DNA of 64,000 nt from the NCBI RefSeq assembly GCF_003399645.1, contig NZ_NBXD01000007.1, positions 353,658-417,657 of the forward strand. The letters are read 5' to 3'. The DNA comes from Subtercola boreus (GTDB lineage Bacteria; Actinomycetota; Actinomycetes; Actinomycetales; Microbacteriaceae). The notes below the pieces were generated by a model. The model was not told the origin of the DNA, searched no databases, and was given only the letters and a program-made list of their open reading frames with translations. Shown here piece by piece: positions 1-8,845 of the stretch (position 1 is its first letter; every line of letters begins with the position of its first letter). Both the position numbers and the translations under genes were made by a program.

Positions 1-1395
1 CGCCCAACCATTGCAACAGTCGGCGAGCTCCGCGCATCGGGGCACCTGCAGAAGACCCTCCGGGTCGAGATCCGCGACAACCTCCTCGCCGCCCTCCGCG
101 AGGGCCGCGACCCGTGGCCGGGGCTGCACGGCTTCGAGACCACGGTCATCCCGCAGCTCGAACGCGCGCTCATCGCCGGGCACGACATCGTGCTGCTCGG
201 TGAGCGCGGGCAGGGTAAGACCAGGCTGCTCCGCACGATGTCGGGGCTGCTCGACGAATGGTCCCCGGTCATCGAGGGCTCGGAGCTCGGCGAGCACCCC
301 TACGAACCCATCGTCACCGGCAGCCAGCGGCGCGCGGCAGAGCTGGGCGACGACCTGCCCGTCGCCTGGCGCAGCCGCGACGAGCGCTACTTCGAGAAAC
401 TGGCCACGCCCGACACGAGTGTGGCCGACCTCATCGGCGACGTCGACCCGATGAAGGTGGCGGAGGGGCGGAGCCTCGGAGACCCCGAGACCATCCACTT
501 CGGCCTCATCCCGCGCAGCCACCGGGGCATCGTCGCGATCAACGAGCTGCCCGACCTCGCCGAGCGCATTCAGGTCGCCATGCTGAACGTGATGGAGGAG
601 CGCGACATCCAGATCCGCGGCTACGTGCTGCGGCTGCCGCTCGATGTGCTGGTGATGGCGAGTGCGAACCCCGAAGACTACACGAACCGCGGGCGCATCA
701 TCACTCCGCTGAAAGACCGGTTCGGGGCGGAGATCCGCACGCACTATCCGACCGAGCTCGACGATGAGGTGGCGGTCATCCGCCAGGAGGCCGAGCTGGT
801 CGCCAGTGTGCCCGACTACCTCGTCGAGATCCTCGCGCGCTTCACCCGCGCCCTGCGAGCATCCAGTGCCGTCGACCAGCGAAGCGGTGTCAGCGCCCGG
901 TTCGCCATCGCTGGTGCCGAGACGATTGCCGCTGCGGCCCTGCACCGCGCGACGCGGCAGGGTGAAGACGCGGCCGTGGCCCGGCCGGTCGACCTCGAGA
1001 CGGCGGTCGACGTGCTCGGTGGCAAGATCGAGTTCGAGTCGGGCGAGGAGGGTCGCGAAGACGAGATCCTCGACCACCTGCTGCGAACGGCGACGGCCGA
1101 GACGGTGCGCGCCCACTTCCGTGGGCTCGACTTCACCCCCCTGGTGGATGCCGTCGAGCGAGGCATCATGATCACCACCGGCGAGCAGGTGACGGCCCGC
1201 GATTTTCTCACCGGGTTGCCGGTGCTCGGGGAGTCGGAGCTCTACGACCAGATCTGCGACCGGCTCGGTGCAGGTTCGGGCGCCGAGGTGAACGATGGCC
1301 AGCGCGCGGGAGCAATTGAGCTGGCCCTCGAAGGGCTCTACCTCTCGCGCAAGATCAGCAAGGAGAGCGGCGGGGGCGAGACGATCTATGGCTAG
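1..1395 (+). CDS. MoxR-like AAA ATPase (magnesium-chelatase type), 5' truncated by the window edge
   Basis: The reading frame is open from base 1, so the N-terminus lies outside the window; 464 residues are visible. A Walker A motif (GERGQGKT) is at visible residues 67-74. A Walker B-like strand (GIVAINELPDL) is near residue 176, followed by a sensor-like segment (VMASANPEDY). This order is typical of MoxR/ChlI-type AAA+ ATPases, which work as chaperone-like remodelling ATPases with VWA partner proteins. The gene overlaps the downstream VWA gene by 8 bp, which supports a MoxR-VWA pair. Annotation pipelines sometimes call this family a sigma-54-interacting regulator, but I see no sigma-54 contact motif. 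The substrate is unknown. Confidence 0.85.
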   Translation, partial: RPTIATVGELRASGHLQKTLRVEIRDNLLAALREGRDPWPGLHGFETTVIPQLERALIAGHDIVLLGERGQGKTRLLRTMSGLLDEWSPVIEGSELGEHPYEPIVTGSQRRAAELGDDLPVAWRSRDERYFEKLATPDTSVADLIGDVDPMKVAEGRSLGDPETIHFGLIPRSHRGIVAINELPDLAERIQVAMLNVMEERDIQIRGYVLRLPLDVLVMASANPEDYTNRGRIITPLKDRFGAEIRTHYPTELDDEVAVIRQEAELVASVPDYLVEILARFTRALRASSAVDQRSGVSARFAIAGAETIAAAALHRATRQGEDAAVARPVDLETAVDVLGGKIEFESGEEGREDEILDHLLRTATAETVRAHFRGLDFTPLVDAVERGIMITTGEQVTARDFLTGLPVLGESELYDQICDRLGAGSGAEVNDGQRAGAIELALEGLYLSRKISKESGGGETIYG

Positions 1396-3448
1396 AACGA
1401 ACCGTCGGCTGACGCGCGACTCACGGTACGGCAAGTACGTCGACGGGCCCGATCCGCTCGCGCCACCGGTCGACCTGGCCGAGGCGCTCGATGCGATCGG
1501 CGAAGACGTGATGGCGGGTTCGTCGCCCGAGCAGGCGCTCCGCGAATTCCTTCGCCGGGGCGGTGCCGAACGGGCAGGGCTCGACGACCTCGCGCGGCAG
1601 GTCGCCGAGCGGCGCCGGGAGCTGGCCTCGAAGCACAACCTCGACGGCACCCTGCAGGAGATCAGGCAGCTGCTCGATCGGGCCGTGCTCGCCGAGCGCA
1701 AGCAGCTCGCCCGCGACGCGCTGATGGACGAGGGCGACAGGGCCCTCTCCGAGATGCAGCTCGACAATCTCTCGCCCTCACCCGCGGCCGCGGTCAGCGA
1801 GCTGAACGGCTACGACTGGAAGAGCAGTGACGCCCACGCCGATTTCGAGAAGATCAAAGACCTGCTGGGCCGCGAGATGCTCGACCAGCGTTTCGCCGGG
1901 ATGAAACAGGCGCTCGAGAATGCGTCCGACGAAGACCGCGCCGCCATCACGGCGATGCTCGGCGATCTCAACACCCTGCTCGATGCCCACAAGCGCGGCG
2001 AGGACACCCCCGAACAGTTCGACGAGTTCATGGCGAAGCACAGCGGTTTCTTCCCCGAGAACCCCAGCACCATCGACGAGCTGCTCGACACGCTCGCCCA
2101 GCGCGCCGCCGCTGCCCAGCGCATGCGCAACTCGATGACCCAGGAGCAGCGCGACGAGCTCGACGCCCTCGCGCAGGAGGCCTTCGGTTCACCCGAGCTC
2201 ATGGAATCACTCGCCGAACTCGACGGCAACCTGCAGTCGCTCCGCCCGGGCGAGAACTGGGATGGATCGGAGGGGATGAACGGCGAGCAGGGCCTCGGCC
2301 TCGGAGACGGTACCGGGGTGTTCCAAGACCTGGCCGACCTCGATGCACTCTCGGAGCAGCTGTCGCAGGGCTACAACGGCTCACGCATCGACGACCTCGA
2401 CCTCGAAACCCTCAGCCGCCAGCTCGGTGAGCAGGCTGCGGTGGACGCGCGCACCCTCCAGCAGCTCGAGAGGGCCCTGCGCGACTCCGGCACCATGAAG
2501 CGCGCGTCCGATGGCTCGCTCAAGCTCACGCCCAAGGCGATGCGCCAACTCGGGAAGGCTCTGCTGCGCGACGTGGCCGAGAAGATGTCGGGCCGCCAGG
2601 GCAACCGCGACCTGCGCCAGGCGGGTGCGGCGGGGGAGCGCAGCGGCGCCACGCGCGAGTGGGCCTTCGGCGACACGGAGCCGTGGGATGTGACGCGCAC
2701 GATCACGAATGCAATCACGCGCACGGCGGGCCTCGGCGGTGCGGGCCCGCGGGGCCCGGGCGTGCGCATCGAGATCGGCGACGTCGAGGTGCAGGAGACC
2801 GAGGCGCGCACCCAGGCCTGCGTGGCACTGCTCGTCGACACCTCGTTCTCCATGGCGATGGATGGCCGCTGGGTACCGATGAAGCGCACCGCCCTGGCGC
2901 TGCACACCCTGATCACGAGCCGTTTCCGCGGTGACGAGCTGCAGTTGATCGGCTTCGGTCGTCACGCCGAGGTGATGGACATCGACCAGATCGTGGGCCT
3001 CGACGCCATGTGGGACAAGGGCACCAATCTGCACCATGCACTGCTGCTGGCGAACCGGCACTTTCGGAAGCACCCGAACGCCCAGCCTGTGCTGCTGATC
3101 GTCACCGACGGCGAACCGACCTCCCACCTCGAGCCGAACGGTGAGGTGTTCTTCAGCTACCCGCCGCATCCGCTCACCGTGGCGCACGCCGTTCGCGAAC
3201 TCGACACCTCGATGCGCCTCGGGGCACAGACGTCGTTCTTCCGTCTCGGCGACGACCCGGGCCTTGCCCGTTTCATCGACTCCATGGCGCGGCGCGTCGG
3301 TGGCTCGGTGGTGGCGCCCGAAGCCGACGACCTCGGTGCGGCCGTGGTGAGCTCGTATCTCGGCTCCCGTGGCGGCCCCGCGGCCGGTGGTGGGGGCGGC
3401 GGATTCGACGACATGTTCGGCCGCGGCTGGGGCCGCTGGGCCGGTTAG
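1388..3448 (+). CDS. VWA domain protein, partner of the MoxR-like ATPase
   Basis: A 686-residue protein. The ATG at 1388 sits inside the end of the ATPase gene (8-bp overlap), which is why I prefer it over in-frame starts further upstream. The N-terminal two thirds is charged and helical. The C-terminal third is a von Willebrand factor A domain with a MIDAS motif DTSFS (D484, S486, S488) and a later TDGEPT segment. The protein ends in a glycine-rich tail. In MoxR systems the VWA protein is the metal-binding adaptor on which the ATPase acts. The target in this organism cannot be read from the sequence. The stop codon overlaps the stop of the convergent gene on the minus strand. Confidence 0.85.
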   Translation: MARTNRRLTRDSRYGKYVDGPDPLAPPVDLAEALDAIGEDVMAGSSPEQALREFLRRGGAERAGLDDLARQVAERRRELASKHNLDGTLQEIRQLLDRAVLAERKQLARDALMDEGDRALSEMQLDNLSPSPAAAVSELNGYDWKSSDAHADFEKIKDLLGREMLDQRFAGMKQALENASDEDRAAITAMLGDLNTLLDAHKRGEDTPEQFDEFMAKHSGFFPENPSTIDELLDTLAQRAAAAQRMRNSMTQEQRDELDALAQEAFGSPELMESLAELDGNLQSLRPGENWDGSEGMNGEQGLGLGDGTGVFQDLADLDALSEQLSQGYNGSRIDDLDLETLSRQLGEQAAVDARTLQQLERALRDSGTMKRASDGSLKLTPKAMRQLGKALLRDVAEKMSGRQGNRDLRQAGAAGERSGATREWAFGDTEPWDVTRTITNAITRTAGLGGAGPRGPGVRIEIGDVEVQETEARTQACVALLVDTSFSMAMDGRWVPMKRTALALHTLITSRFRGDELQLIGFGRHAEVMDIDQIVGLDAMWDKGTNLHHALLLANRHFRKHPNAQPVLLIVTDGEPTSHLEPNGEVFFSYPPHPLTVAHAVRELDTSMRLGAQTSFFRLGDDPGLARFIDSMARRVGGSVVAPEADDLGAAVVSSYLGSRGGPAAGGGGGGFDDMFGRGWGRWAG

Positions 3449-4215
3449 AAGAGGGGCCAGGGTACGGCGGGCATCTGGCCGCGGGGGGACGGGAAGCGGC
3501 CCGCGCTCGACAGACGCCGGCAGCGGCCGGCGAGGGCGACGATCTCGGCGCGGGTGAGCAGCGGAGCGAGAGCCTCGCCGAGGTCGCCGGTGAGCGCGGT
3601 GCTCACGCGGTCGAGCCCGGCGAGTTCAGACGCGTCGAGGTCTTCGTCGATCCAGCCCCAGAGCACGGTGCGGAGCTTGTGCTCGACGTGGAAGGTCAGG
3701 CCGTGGTCGACGCCGTGGCGGTGGCCGTCCGGCATCTCGAGCACGTGGGCGCCCTTGCGGTCGGCGTTGTTCACCACGGTGTCGAAGACGGCCATGCGCC
3801 GGAGCACGGCTGTGTCTTCGTGGATGAGCGCGACCGGACGGTTGTGCTCATCGTGCCCGTCGAACACGTGACGCCAGCCCCTCTCGGGTACCTCGTCGGC
3901 AGCAACAAGGTCGACGGCATCCTGATCGGGGTCGATGTCCTGCCAGAGTTGCACCATGCCGCGGCCCAGGGGCCCGTCACGAAGCCACGTGAGCGGCACC
4001 ACGTTCCAGCCGAAGGCCTCGGAGACGAGATACGCGGCCGCCTCGCGGTGGGCGAGATTGCCATCGGGGAAGTCCCAGAGCGGTCGCTCGCCCGAGATCG
4101 GCTTGTACACCACGGCCGTCTCGCCGAGCTGGGCGAGATAGGTGCCGTTCGAGGCCGTGGTGATGCGCCCGGTGATCTCCAGCTGCTGCTCGTCGGCGTC
4201 GGGCGCGAGCGGCAT
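3445..4215 (-). CDS. SCO1664-family protein, distantly PI3/PI4-kinase-like
   Basis: A 256-residue protein of the actinobacterial SCO1664 (TIGR03843) type, which is remotely similar to phosphatidylinositol 3/4-kinases. Visible kinase-like features are VVYKP (candidate ATP-binding lysine), FDTVVNNADRK (catalytic-loop-like N and D) and HGVDHGLTFH (metal-binding-like D and H). I chose the ATG at 4215 because it forms a TGATG stop-start overlap with the upstream DUF3090 gene. An in-frame start 22 codons earlier would run deep into that gene. It is the last gene of the cassette phosphatase - DUF3090 - SCO1664, which is conserved in Actinobacteria. Biochemical function is unknown. Confidence 0.85.
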   Translation of the reverse strand: MPLAPDADEQQLEITGRITTASNGTYLAQLGETAVVYKPISGERPLWDFPDGNLAHREAAAYLVSEAFGWNVVPLTWLRDGPLGRGMVQLWQDIDPDQDAVDLVAADEVPERGWRHVFDGHDEHNRPVALIHEDTAVLRRMAVFDTVVNNADRKGAHVLEMPDGHRHGVDHGLTFHVEHKLRTVLWGWIDEDLDASELAGLDRVSTALTGDLGEALAPLLTRAEIVALAGRCRRLSSAGRFPSPRGQMPAVPWPLF

Positions 4216-4769
4216 CAGAGACCGTCGGGCAGTTCGCAGACGTGGCGGCCGGGTTCCATCGGCATGCCGCAGAACGGGCACATCGGCCGGCCGGCGCCCA
4301 CGATCTCCCGGGTGCGCTTGGCGAAGGCGCGTGCGGTGCCGACCGGGATGCGCACCACGAGCAGCTCGGCGGGTTCCACCTCGCTCGGCTCGGCGTCAAC
4401 GGCGCTGTCGTCTTCCGTGTCGGTCAGCGGATACGCCTCGATGACGACCTGCACCGTCGACGGATCCCAGCCGAGGCTCATCGCCCCGGTACGGAACTGC
4501 TCGTCGACAGGCTCGAGCGGATCGTTGTCGACGAGTTCGATCGGGGTCGTCTCGGGGATGCTGAACGGATTGCCCTCCGCCGTCTTCAGCTCGTCGAGGA
4601 TCTCGTCGATCTTCTCGGCGAGCAGGGCCGACTGCTCCTTCTCGAGACCGACGCTCACGAGCTGGGCGCCGTTTCGCACCTGGAGGTAGAACGATCGCGA
4701 CCCCGGCTGCCCGATGGTGCCCACGACGACGCGGTCGGGCCAGGCGAACTTATGGACGATTGTGGTCAT
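4215..4769 (-). CDS. DUF3090 family protein with C-terminal zinc-knuckle-like motif
   Basis: A 184-residue protein matching the DUF3090 (TIGR03847) family, the middle member of the conserved actinobacterial three-gene cassette. The C-terminus carries CPFCGMPMEPGRHVC, a probable zinc-binding CxxC-x8-C-type cluster. The middle contains an acidic region. A purine-rich RBS (AGAGG) lies just before the ATG. It follows the phosphatase gene by 20 bp and overlaps the SCO1664-type gene by one base, so the three genes are likely co-transcribed and translationally coupled. Function unknown. Confidence 0.88.
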   Translation of the reverse strand: MTTIVHKFAWPDRVVVGTIGQPGSRSFYLQVRNGAQLVSVGLEKEQSALLAEKIDEILDELKTAEGNPFSIPETTPIELVDNDPLEPVDEQFRTGAMSLGWDPSTVQVVIEAYPLTDTEDDSAVDAEPSEVEPAELLVVRIPVGTARAFAKRTREIVGAGRPMCPFCGMPMEPGRHVCELPDGL

Positions 4770-4789
4770 ACCTCTATTTTACAAGTGCG

Positions 4790-5500
4790 TCAGAGGGTGG
4801 CGGGCGCCTCATGCCCTGCTCCGCCGCCGACCTGGGCATCGGGCGTCGGCGATGCGGCCCGCAGCCACGACAGATCGCCCGAATCGGTGTTGGTGGAGAC
4901 CACATCGGGCCGGTTGGTGCCGTAGCGCACGATGGAGACGGATGCCGGACCGACGCTGATGCGCTGGAAGAGGTCGAGGTGCATTCCGAGCGCATCCGCC
5001 AGAACCGACTTGATGATGTCGCCGTGGCTCACCGCGACCCAGACGGCCCCCGGGCCGTGCTCTGCCTCGAATGCGGCATCGTGCCGCCTGATCGCCGCGA
5101 CCGACCGCGCCTGCATCGCGCCGAGGGACTCGCCCCCCGGAAAGTGTGCGGCAGAGGGCTGGCCCTGAACCACCGACCAGAGCGCCTCCTTCGACAGCTC
5201 CTTCAGCGACCGGCCCTGCCACTCGCCGTAGTCGCACTCGGTGATGGCCTTCTCGATGAGTGTGCTGGGGGCATCCCGCTCGCTCGCTTGAGCCTCGAGG
5301 ATGTAGCGCGCCGTCTGCCGGCACCGCTCCAGCGGGCTGACCACCACGCCCACCAGCGGCACCGGGGCAAGCCTCGCGCCGGTTCGCGCCGCCTGGTCCC
5401 GCCCGACGCTGTCGAGCCTCACGCCCGGGGTACGCCCCGCCAGCACACCGGCCTGGTTCGCGGTGGTGCGGCCGTGCCGCACGAGAATGACAGTGGCCAT
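4790..5500 (-). CDS. Histidine phosphatase superfamily protein (MSMEG_4193 type)
   Basis: A 236-residue phosphoglycerate-mutase-like protein. It begins with LVRHGRT, the RHG phosphohistidine motif at residues 8-10. It has a second arginine/core segment (SPLERCRQTA), an acidic YGEWQG segment and the C-terminal catalytic histidine in VSHGD. It belongs to the TIGR03848-type subfamily that co-occurs with the next two genes. It is the first gene of the cassette. The physiological phosphorylated substrate is not known. Confidence 0.88.
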   Translation of the reverse strand: MATVILVRHGRTTANQAGVLAGRTPGVRLDSVGRDQAARTGARLAPVPLVGVVVSPLERCRQTARYILEAQASERDAPSTLIEKAITECDYGEWQGRSLKELSKEALWSVVQGQPSAAHFPGGESLGAMQARSVAAIRRHDAAFEAEHGPGAVWVAVSHGDIIKSVLADALGMHLDLFQRISVGPASVSIVRYGTNRPDVVSTNTDSGDLSWLRAASPTPDAQVGGGAGHEAPATL

Positions 5501-5556
5501 GCCTATAGCCTACGCAGCCCGAGCCCCGCCTCCCTGCCGGACGGCCCGGGCGCGCG

Positions 5557-6939
5557 TCAGCCCGCGATGCGGATGAGCTTCTTGTTCGCGAACTCCTCGA
5601 GCGCGAATCGGCCCATCTCCCGGCCCGAGCCCGAGCGCTTGACGCCGCCGAACGGCAGCTCGGCCGCGTCGCCCAGCACGATGTTGACCCAGACCATCCC
5701 CGCGTCGATGCCGTCGGCGACCCGCAGGGCCTGCTCGGGGTCCGTTGTGTAGACGTAGCTGCCGAGCCCGAAGGGCGTGTCGTTCGCCAGCTCGACGGCC
5801 TCCTTCTCGTTCGAGACGCGGTAGATCGCGGCCACCGGGCCGAAGAACTCCTCGCGGTAGGCGTCCATCTCGGGCGTGACGCCTTCGAGTACCGCGGGCG
5901 GGAAGAAGTTGCCCGAGGGCGTTCCGCTCGCGAGAACGGTCGCGCCCTGGCTCACAGCCCGGTCGAGCTGCTCGGTGAGCCGGCCGGTGGCGGCAGCTGA
6001 CGAGAGCGGGCCCAGAAGCGTGCCCGCAGCCAGCGGGTCGGCGGGCTGTGCGGCCGTGAACACCTCGGTGAACTTCGCCGCGAAGGCGTCGTAGAGGTCG
6101 TCGATGACGATGAACCGCTTCGCGGCGTTGCACGACTGCCCGTTGTTGTCGAGGCGGGCGTTGACGGCATCCTGAACCGTGGCATCCAGATCGTCGGTCG
6201 ACAGCAGGATGAACGGGTCGGAGCCGCCGAGCTCGAGCACGACCTTCTTCAGGTGCGTGCCGGCGAGCTGCGCGACCGCGGCGCCGGCGCGTTCGGAGCC
6301 GGTGACAGAGACGCCCTGCACGCGCGGGTCGGCGATGACGGTCTCGACCTGCTCGTTGTCGGCGTAGATGTTCACGTACACGCCGGAGTGCCCGCCGAGT
6401 TCGGCGATGGCGTCGTCGAAGATCCGGGCGATGGCCGCCGCAGACTCCGGGCACTGCGGGGCATGTTTCAGCAGGATGGTGTTGCCCACCACGATGTTCG
6501 GGCCGGCGAACCGGGCGACCTGGTAGTACGGGAAGTTCCACGGCATGATGCCGAGCAGCACGCCGAGGCCTGAGCGACGGATGAACGCCGAACCGGTGCC
6601 GTCTTCGAGCGCGATCGCCTCGTCCGCCAGGAACGCCTGGCCGTTGTCGGCGTAGTACTGGTAGATCGCTGCCGCGAACTCCACCTCACCCTGGGCCTGG
6701 TCGAGCGGCTTGCCCATCTCTTGCACGATGATCCGGGCGAGCTCGTCGCGGCGTTCGAGGTGCAGGGCGGCGACACGCGCGATGAGGGCGGCCCGGGCAT
6801 CCACCCCGACCGTTCGCGACCACTCTTCGTAGGCGCTCGACGCCGACCCGATGGCCGCGTCGAGGTCGGCCGGCGTGATCGTCGGGTACTCGCGCACGGT
6901 CTCGCCCGTGGCGGGGTTGATGACGGCGTAGTGGCTCAT
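5557..6939 (-). CDS. NAD(P)-dependent aldehyde dehydrogenase, succinate-semialdehyde / 4-aminobutanal type
   Basis: A 460-residue ALDH of the GabD/succinate-semialdehyde dehydrogenase type. The NAD-binding MPWNFP segment, the general base glutamate in LELGGSDP and the nucleophile cysteine in NNGQSCNAAKR are all present. Its ATG overlaps the stop of the putrescine oxidase gene by 4 bp (ATGA), so the two are translationally coupled. Putrescine oxidase yields 4-aminobutanal, so in this operon the enzyme most plausibly oxidises 4-aminobutanal to GABA, succinate semialdehyde to succinate, or both. The sequence alone does not decide between these. Confidence 0.9.
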   Translation of the reverse strand: MSHYAVINPATGETVREYPTITPADLDAAIGSASSAYEEWSRTVGVDARAALIARVAALHLERRDELARIIVQEMGKPLDQAQGEVEFAAAIYQYYADNGQAFLADEAIALEDGTGSAFIRRSGLGVLLGIMPWNFPYYQVARFAGPNIVVGNTILLKHAPQCPESAAAIARIFDDAIAELGGHSGVYVNIYADNEQVETVIADPRVQGVSVTGSERAGAAVAQLAGTHLKKVVLELGGSDPFILLSTDDLDATVQDAVNARLDNNGQSCNAAKRFIVIDDLYDAFAAKFTEVFTAAQPADPLAAGTLLGPLSSAAATGRLTEQLDRAVSQGATVLASGTPSGNFFPPAVLEGVTPEMDAYREEFFGPVAAIYRVSNEKEAVELANDTPFGLGSYVYTTDPEQALRVADGIDAGMVWVNIVLGDAAELPFGGVKRSGSGREMGRFALEEFANKKLIRIAG

Positions 6940-8366
6940 GCGGGGACTCCCTCGGTGGTGATGGTGGTGGATGTCGCGGCCGAGGCCTCGACGCTTCCCA
7001 GCGCGGCGCCGATCTCCTCGGCCAGGCGCCAGCCCACCCGGATCGCCCCGTCGACGTGCTGGTACCCGTGCGCGGCGAGGTCACTCGAACCGAACCACAT
7101 CGGCCCGACGGGCTCGAGCTGCATGGCGCCGTAACGGGTCAGTCCGCCCAGGTCGAAGCTCGTGGCGTAGGCGCCCTGCGTCCACTCCTCGGCGGCCCAG
7201 TCGCTCTCGTAGTACACGCTCGGCGCCAGTGCGGCGGGCCCGTAGTAGGTTGCGAGCGACGAGAGGATCGCCGCGCGCCGCTCGTCGGCCGGGAGGGTCA
7301 ACAGCGCGTCGGCCTTCTCGTCGGAGACGAACCCGACCAGCGTGCCCCGGCTCTCGCCGTGGTTGGAATTGTCGTAGGCCTCGTGCACGGTCTGGTACGG
7401 GCTGAACGCGGTGCCCGACAGGCCGTCGGCACGCCAGAACGGCGTCTCGTAGGTGGCATGCACCTTGATGACGAGCCCGAGCGACTGGTGCTGCAGCTGC
7501 TGCTGGCGGAGTCTCGGCAGCGGCGGCTCGTACCCGATGCGGGAGTACAGGTTCGGGGGCACCGCGACCAGGGCGGCGCGGGCCGTGACGACACTGTCGG
7601 CGGTGTGCACGCGAACGCCCCCAGTCGGGCCTCCGGCGCCCTCGCTCCACTCGATGCGGGTGACCGGCTGCGACAGCACGACGTCGTCACCGAGTGCCTC
7701 GGCGAGCCGCAGCGGCACCTGCTGCAGACCGCCGACCACGCGCTTGTCGAGGATGAAGTCGGCGTCGACCAGGTGGCTGAAACTGCCGGCGCTCGCGGCC
7801 ATCAGCAGGGCCTGCAGCAGCGAGAACGAATGCGCGGGCTTGGTGAGCATAGCGTCGGCGATGAACAGTGCGATGTTGTCGCGCGCCTCCTCGTCGTCGC
7901 TCTGCTGCTCGAGCCAGCTGCTGAACGACACCCGGTCGTATTCTGTTGCCCGGGGGTGCAGCCAGGGCGCAGCCGGGTCGGTCTCGGCGACCAGCACATC
8001 GAGCACCGCGATGAGGCGTTCCAGCTCGGCCTTCGTGTGTTCACTTGCCGGGAAGATGTCGCCGGTGAACCGTTCGGCGACCCCGTCGGGACCGACGTAG
8101 ACACTCTCGCCCTCCCGGTACCGGGAGTAGGTGGAGAGCCCGAGATCGTCGAGCGTCTGGATGAGCGCGGTCTGGTCGGGCGAGACCCACTGCCCGCCGA
8201 CCTCGTACAGCTGGCCGTCGATGTGGTCTGTCAGAAGGCGGCCGCCCACCCGGTCGCGTGCCTCCAGAACGAGCACGCTCAGACCGGCGGACCTCAGGCG
8301 GGTTGCGGCGGTGAGGCCGGTCGCCCCCGCACCGATCACGACGACATCGCATTCCGACTTCAGCAT
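6936..8366 (-). CDS. puo: Putrescine oxidase (flavin monoamine oxidase family)
   Basis: A 476-residue FAD amine oxidase. The Rossmann dinucleotide motif VVVIGAGATGLTAA is at the N-terminus, followed by the family motif EARDRVGGR and then GGQWVSPDQTAL. The pattern of TKPAHSFSLLQ and SAGSFSHLVD closely resembles Rhodococcus/Micrococcus putrescine oxidases as I remember them. I chose the ATG at 8366 because GAGGAG lies 5 bases upstream; a start 13 codons earlier has no comparable RBS. The enzyme oxidises putrescine with O2 to 4-aminobutanal, NH3 and H2O2, and the coupled aldehyde dehydrogenase takes the aldehyde. Related amine oxidases remain possible. Confidence 0.88.
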   Translation of the reverse strand: MLKSECDVVVIGAGATGLTAATRLRSAGLSVLVLEARDRVGGRLLTDHIDGQLYEVGGQWVSPDQTALIQTLDDLGLSTYSRYREGESVYVGPDGVAERFTGDIFPASEHTKAELERLIAVLDVLVAETDPAAPWLHPRATEYDRVSFSSWLEQQSDDEEARDNIALFIADAMLTKPAHSFSLLQALLMAASAGSFSHLVDADFILDKRVVGGLQQVPLRLAEALGDDVVLSQPVTRIEWSEGAGGPTGGVRVHTADSVVTARAALVAVPPNLYSRIGYEPPLPRLRQQQLQHQSLGLVIKVHATYETPFWRADGLSGTAFSPYQTVHEAYDNSNHGESRGTLVGFVSDEKADALLTLPADERRAAILSSLATYYGPAALAPSVYYESDWAAEEWTQGAYATSFDLGGLTRYGAMQLEPVGPMWFGSSDLAAHGYQHVDGAIRVGWRLAEEIGAALGSVEASAATSTTITTEGVPA

Positions 8367-8430
8367 GGTTCTCCTCGTCAAGGCGTCTGGTGACATCCTA
8401 TTCAACGACGGGCCCCGGCCGGTTTGGCGA

Positions 8431-8436
8431 TAATCT
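8431..8436 (+). promoter_or_regulatory. Candidate -10 element (TAATCT) for the PRC-barrel gene
   Basis: TAATCT fits the TAnnnT actinobacterial -10 consensus. It lies 45 bases before the ATG at 8482, in the divergent region between the putrescine oxidase and PRC-barrel genes. No convincing -35 is visible. Confidence 0.35.
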
Positions 8437-8481
8437 CAGGTGCAGAGCGCCGGGACGGTTCCGGCCGGGAACGGAGTCAGC

Positions 8482-8838
8482 ATGTTCGAGGCAGAGAACG
8501 TACGCGAGTGGATCGGGTTGCCGGTCGTCGACCAGAACGGCGACAAGATCGGCACGCTGGAGAGCCTGTACTTCGACACCGCCAGCGACGTTCCGACCTT
8601 CGCCACGGTGCACATCGGCATCCTGGGTGGCCAGAAGCTCGTCTTCGTACCCCTCGCCGGTGCGGTCGTCGCCCCGAAGCACCTGAAGGTGCAGTACGAC
8701 AAGAAGCTGGTGAAGGATGCGCCCTTCATCGCGACAGACGGCGCCCTCGATGCGGCTTCAGAGCCCGCCGTGTTCGCCCACTACGGCCTCGCACACGAGA
8801 CGGGCTCGAACGGCGAGCGTCGCCTCGGCCGTCGCTGA
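8482..8838 (+). CDS. PRC-barrel domain protein
   Basis: A 118-residue protein. It begins with a PRC-barrel fold signature: an IGLPVVDQNGDKIG beta-hairpin, then LYFDTASDVPTFATV and a LVFVPLAGA strand. PRC-barrel proteins in Actinobacteria are small soluble proteins linked to stress or RNA/photosystem-related assembly, and no specific role can be given here. I chose the ATG at 8482 because GGAG lies 6 bases upstream; an in-frame start at 8440 lacks one. The stop is 7 bp from the stop of the convergent menB gene. Confidence 0.75.
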   Translation: MFEAENVREWIGLPVVDQNGDKIGTLESLYFDTASDVPTFATVHIGILGGQKLVFVPLAGAVVAPKHLKVQYDKKLVKDAPFIATDGALDAASEPAVFAHYGLAHETGSNGERRLGRR

Positions 8839-8845
8839 CGTCGGC

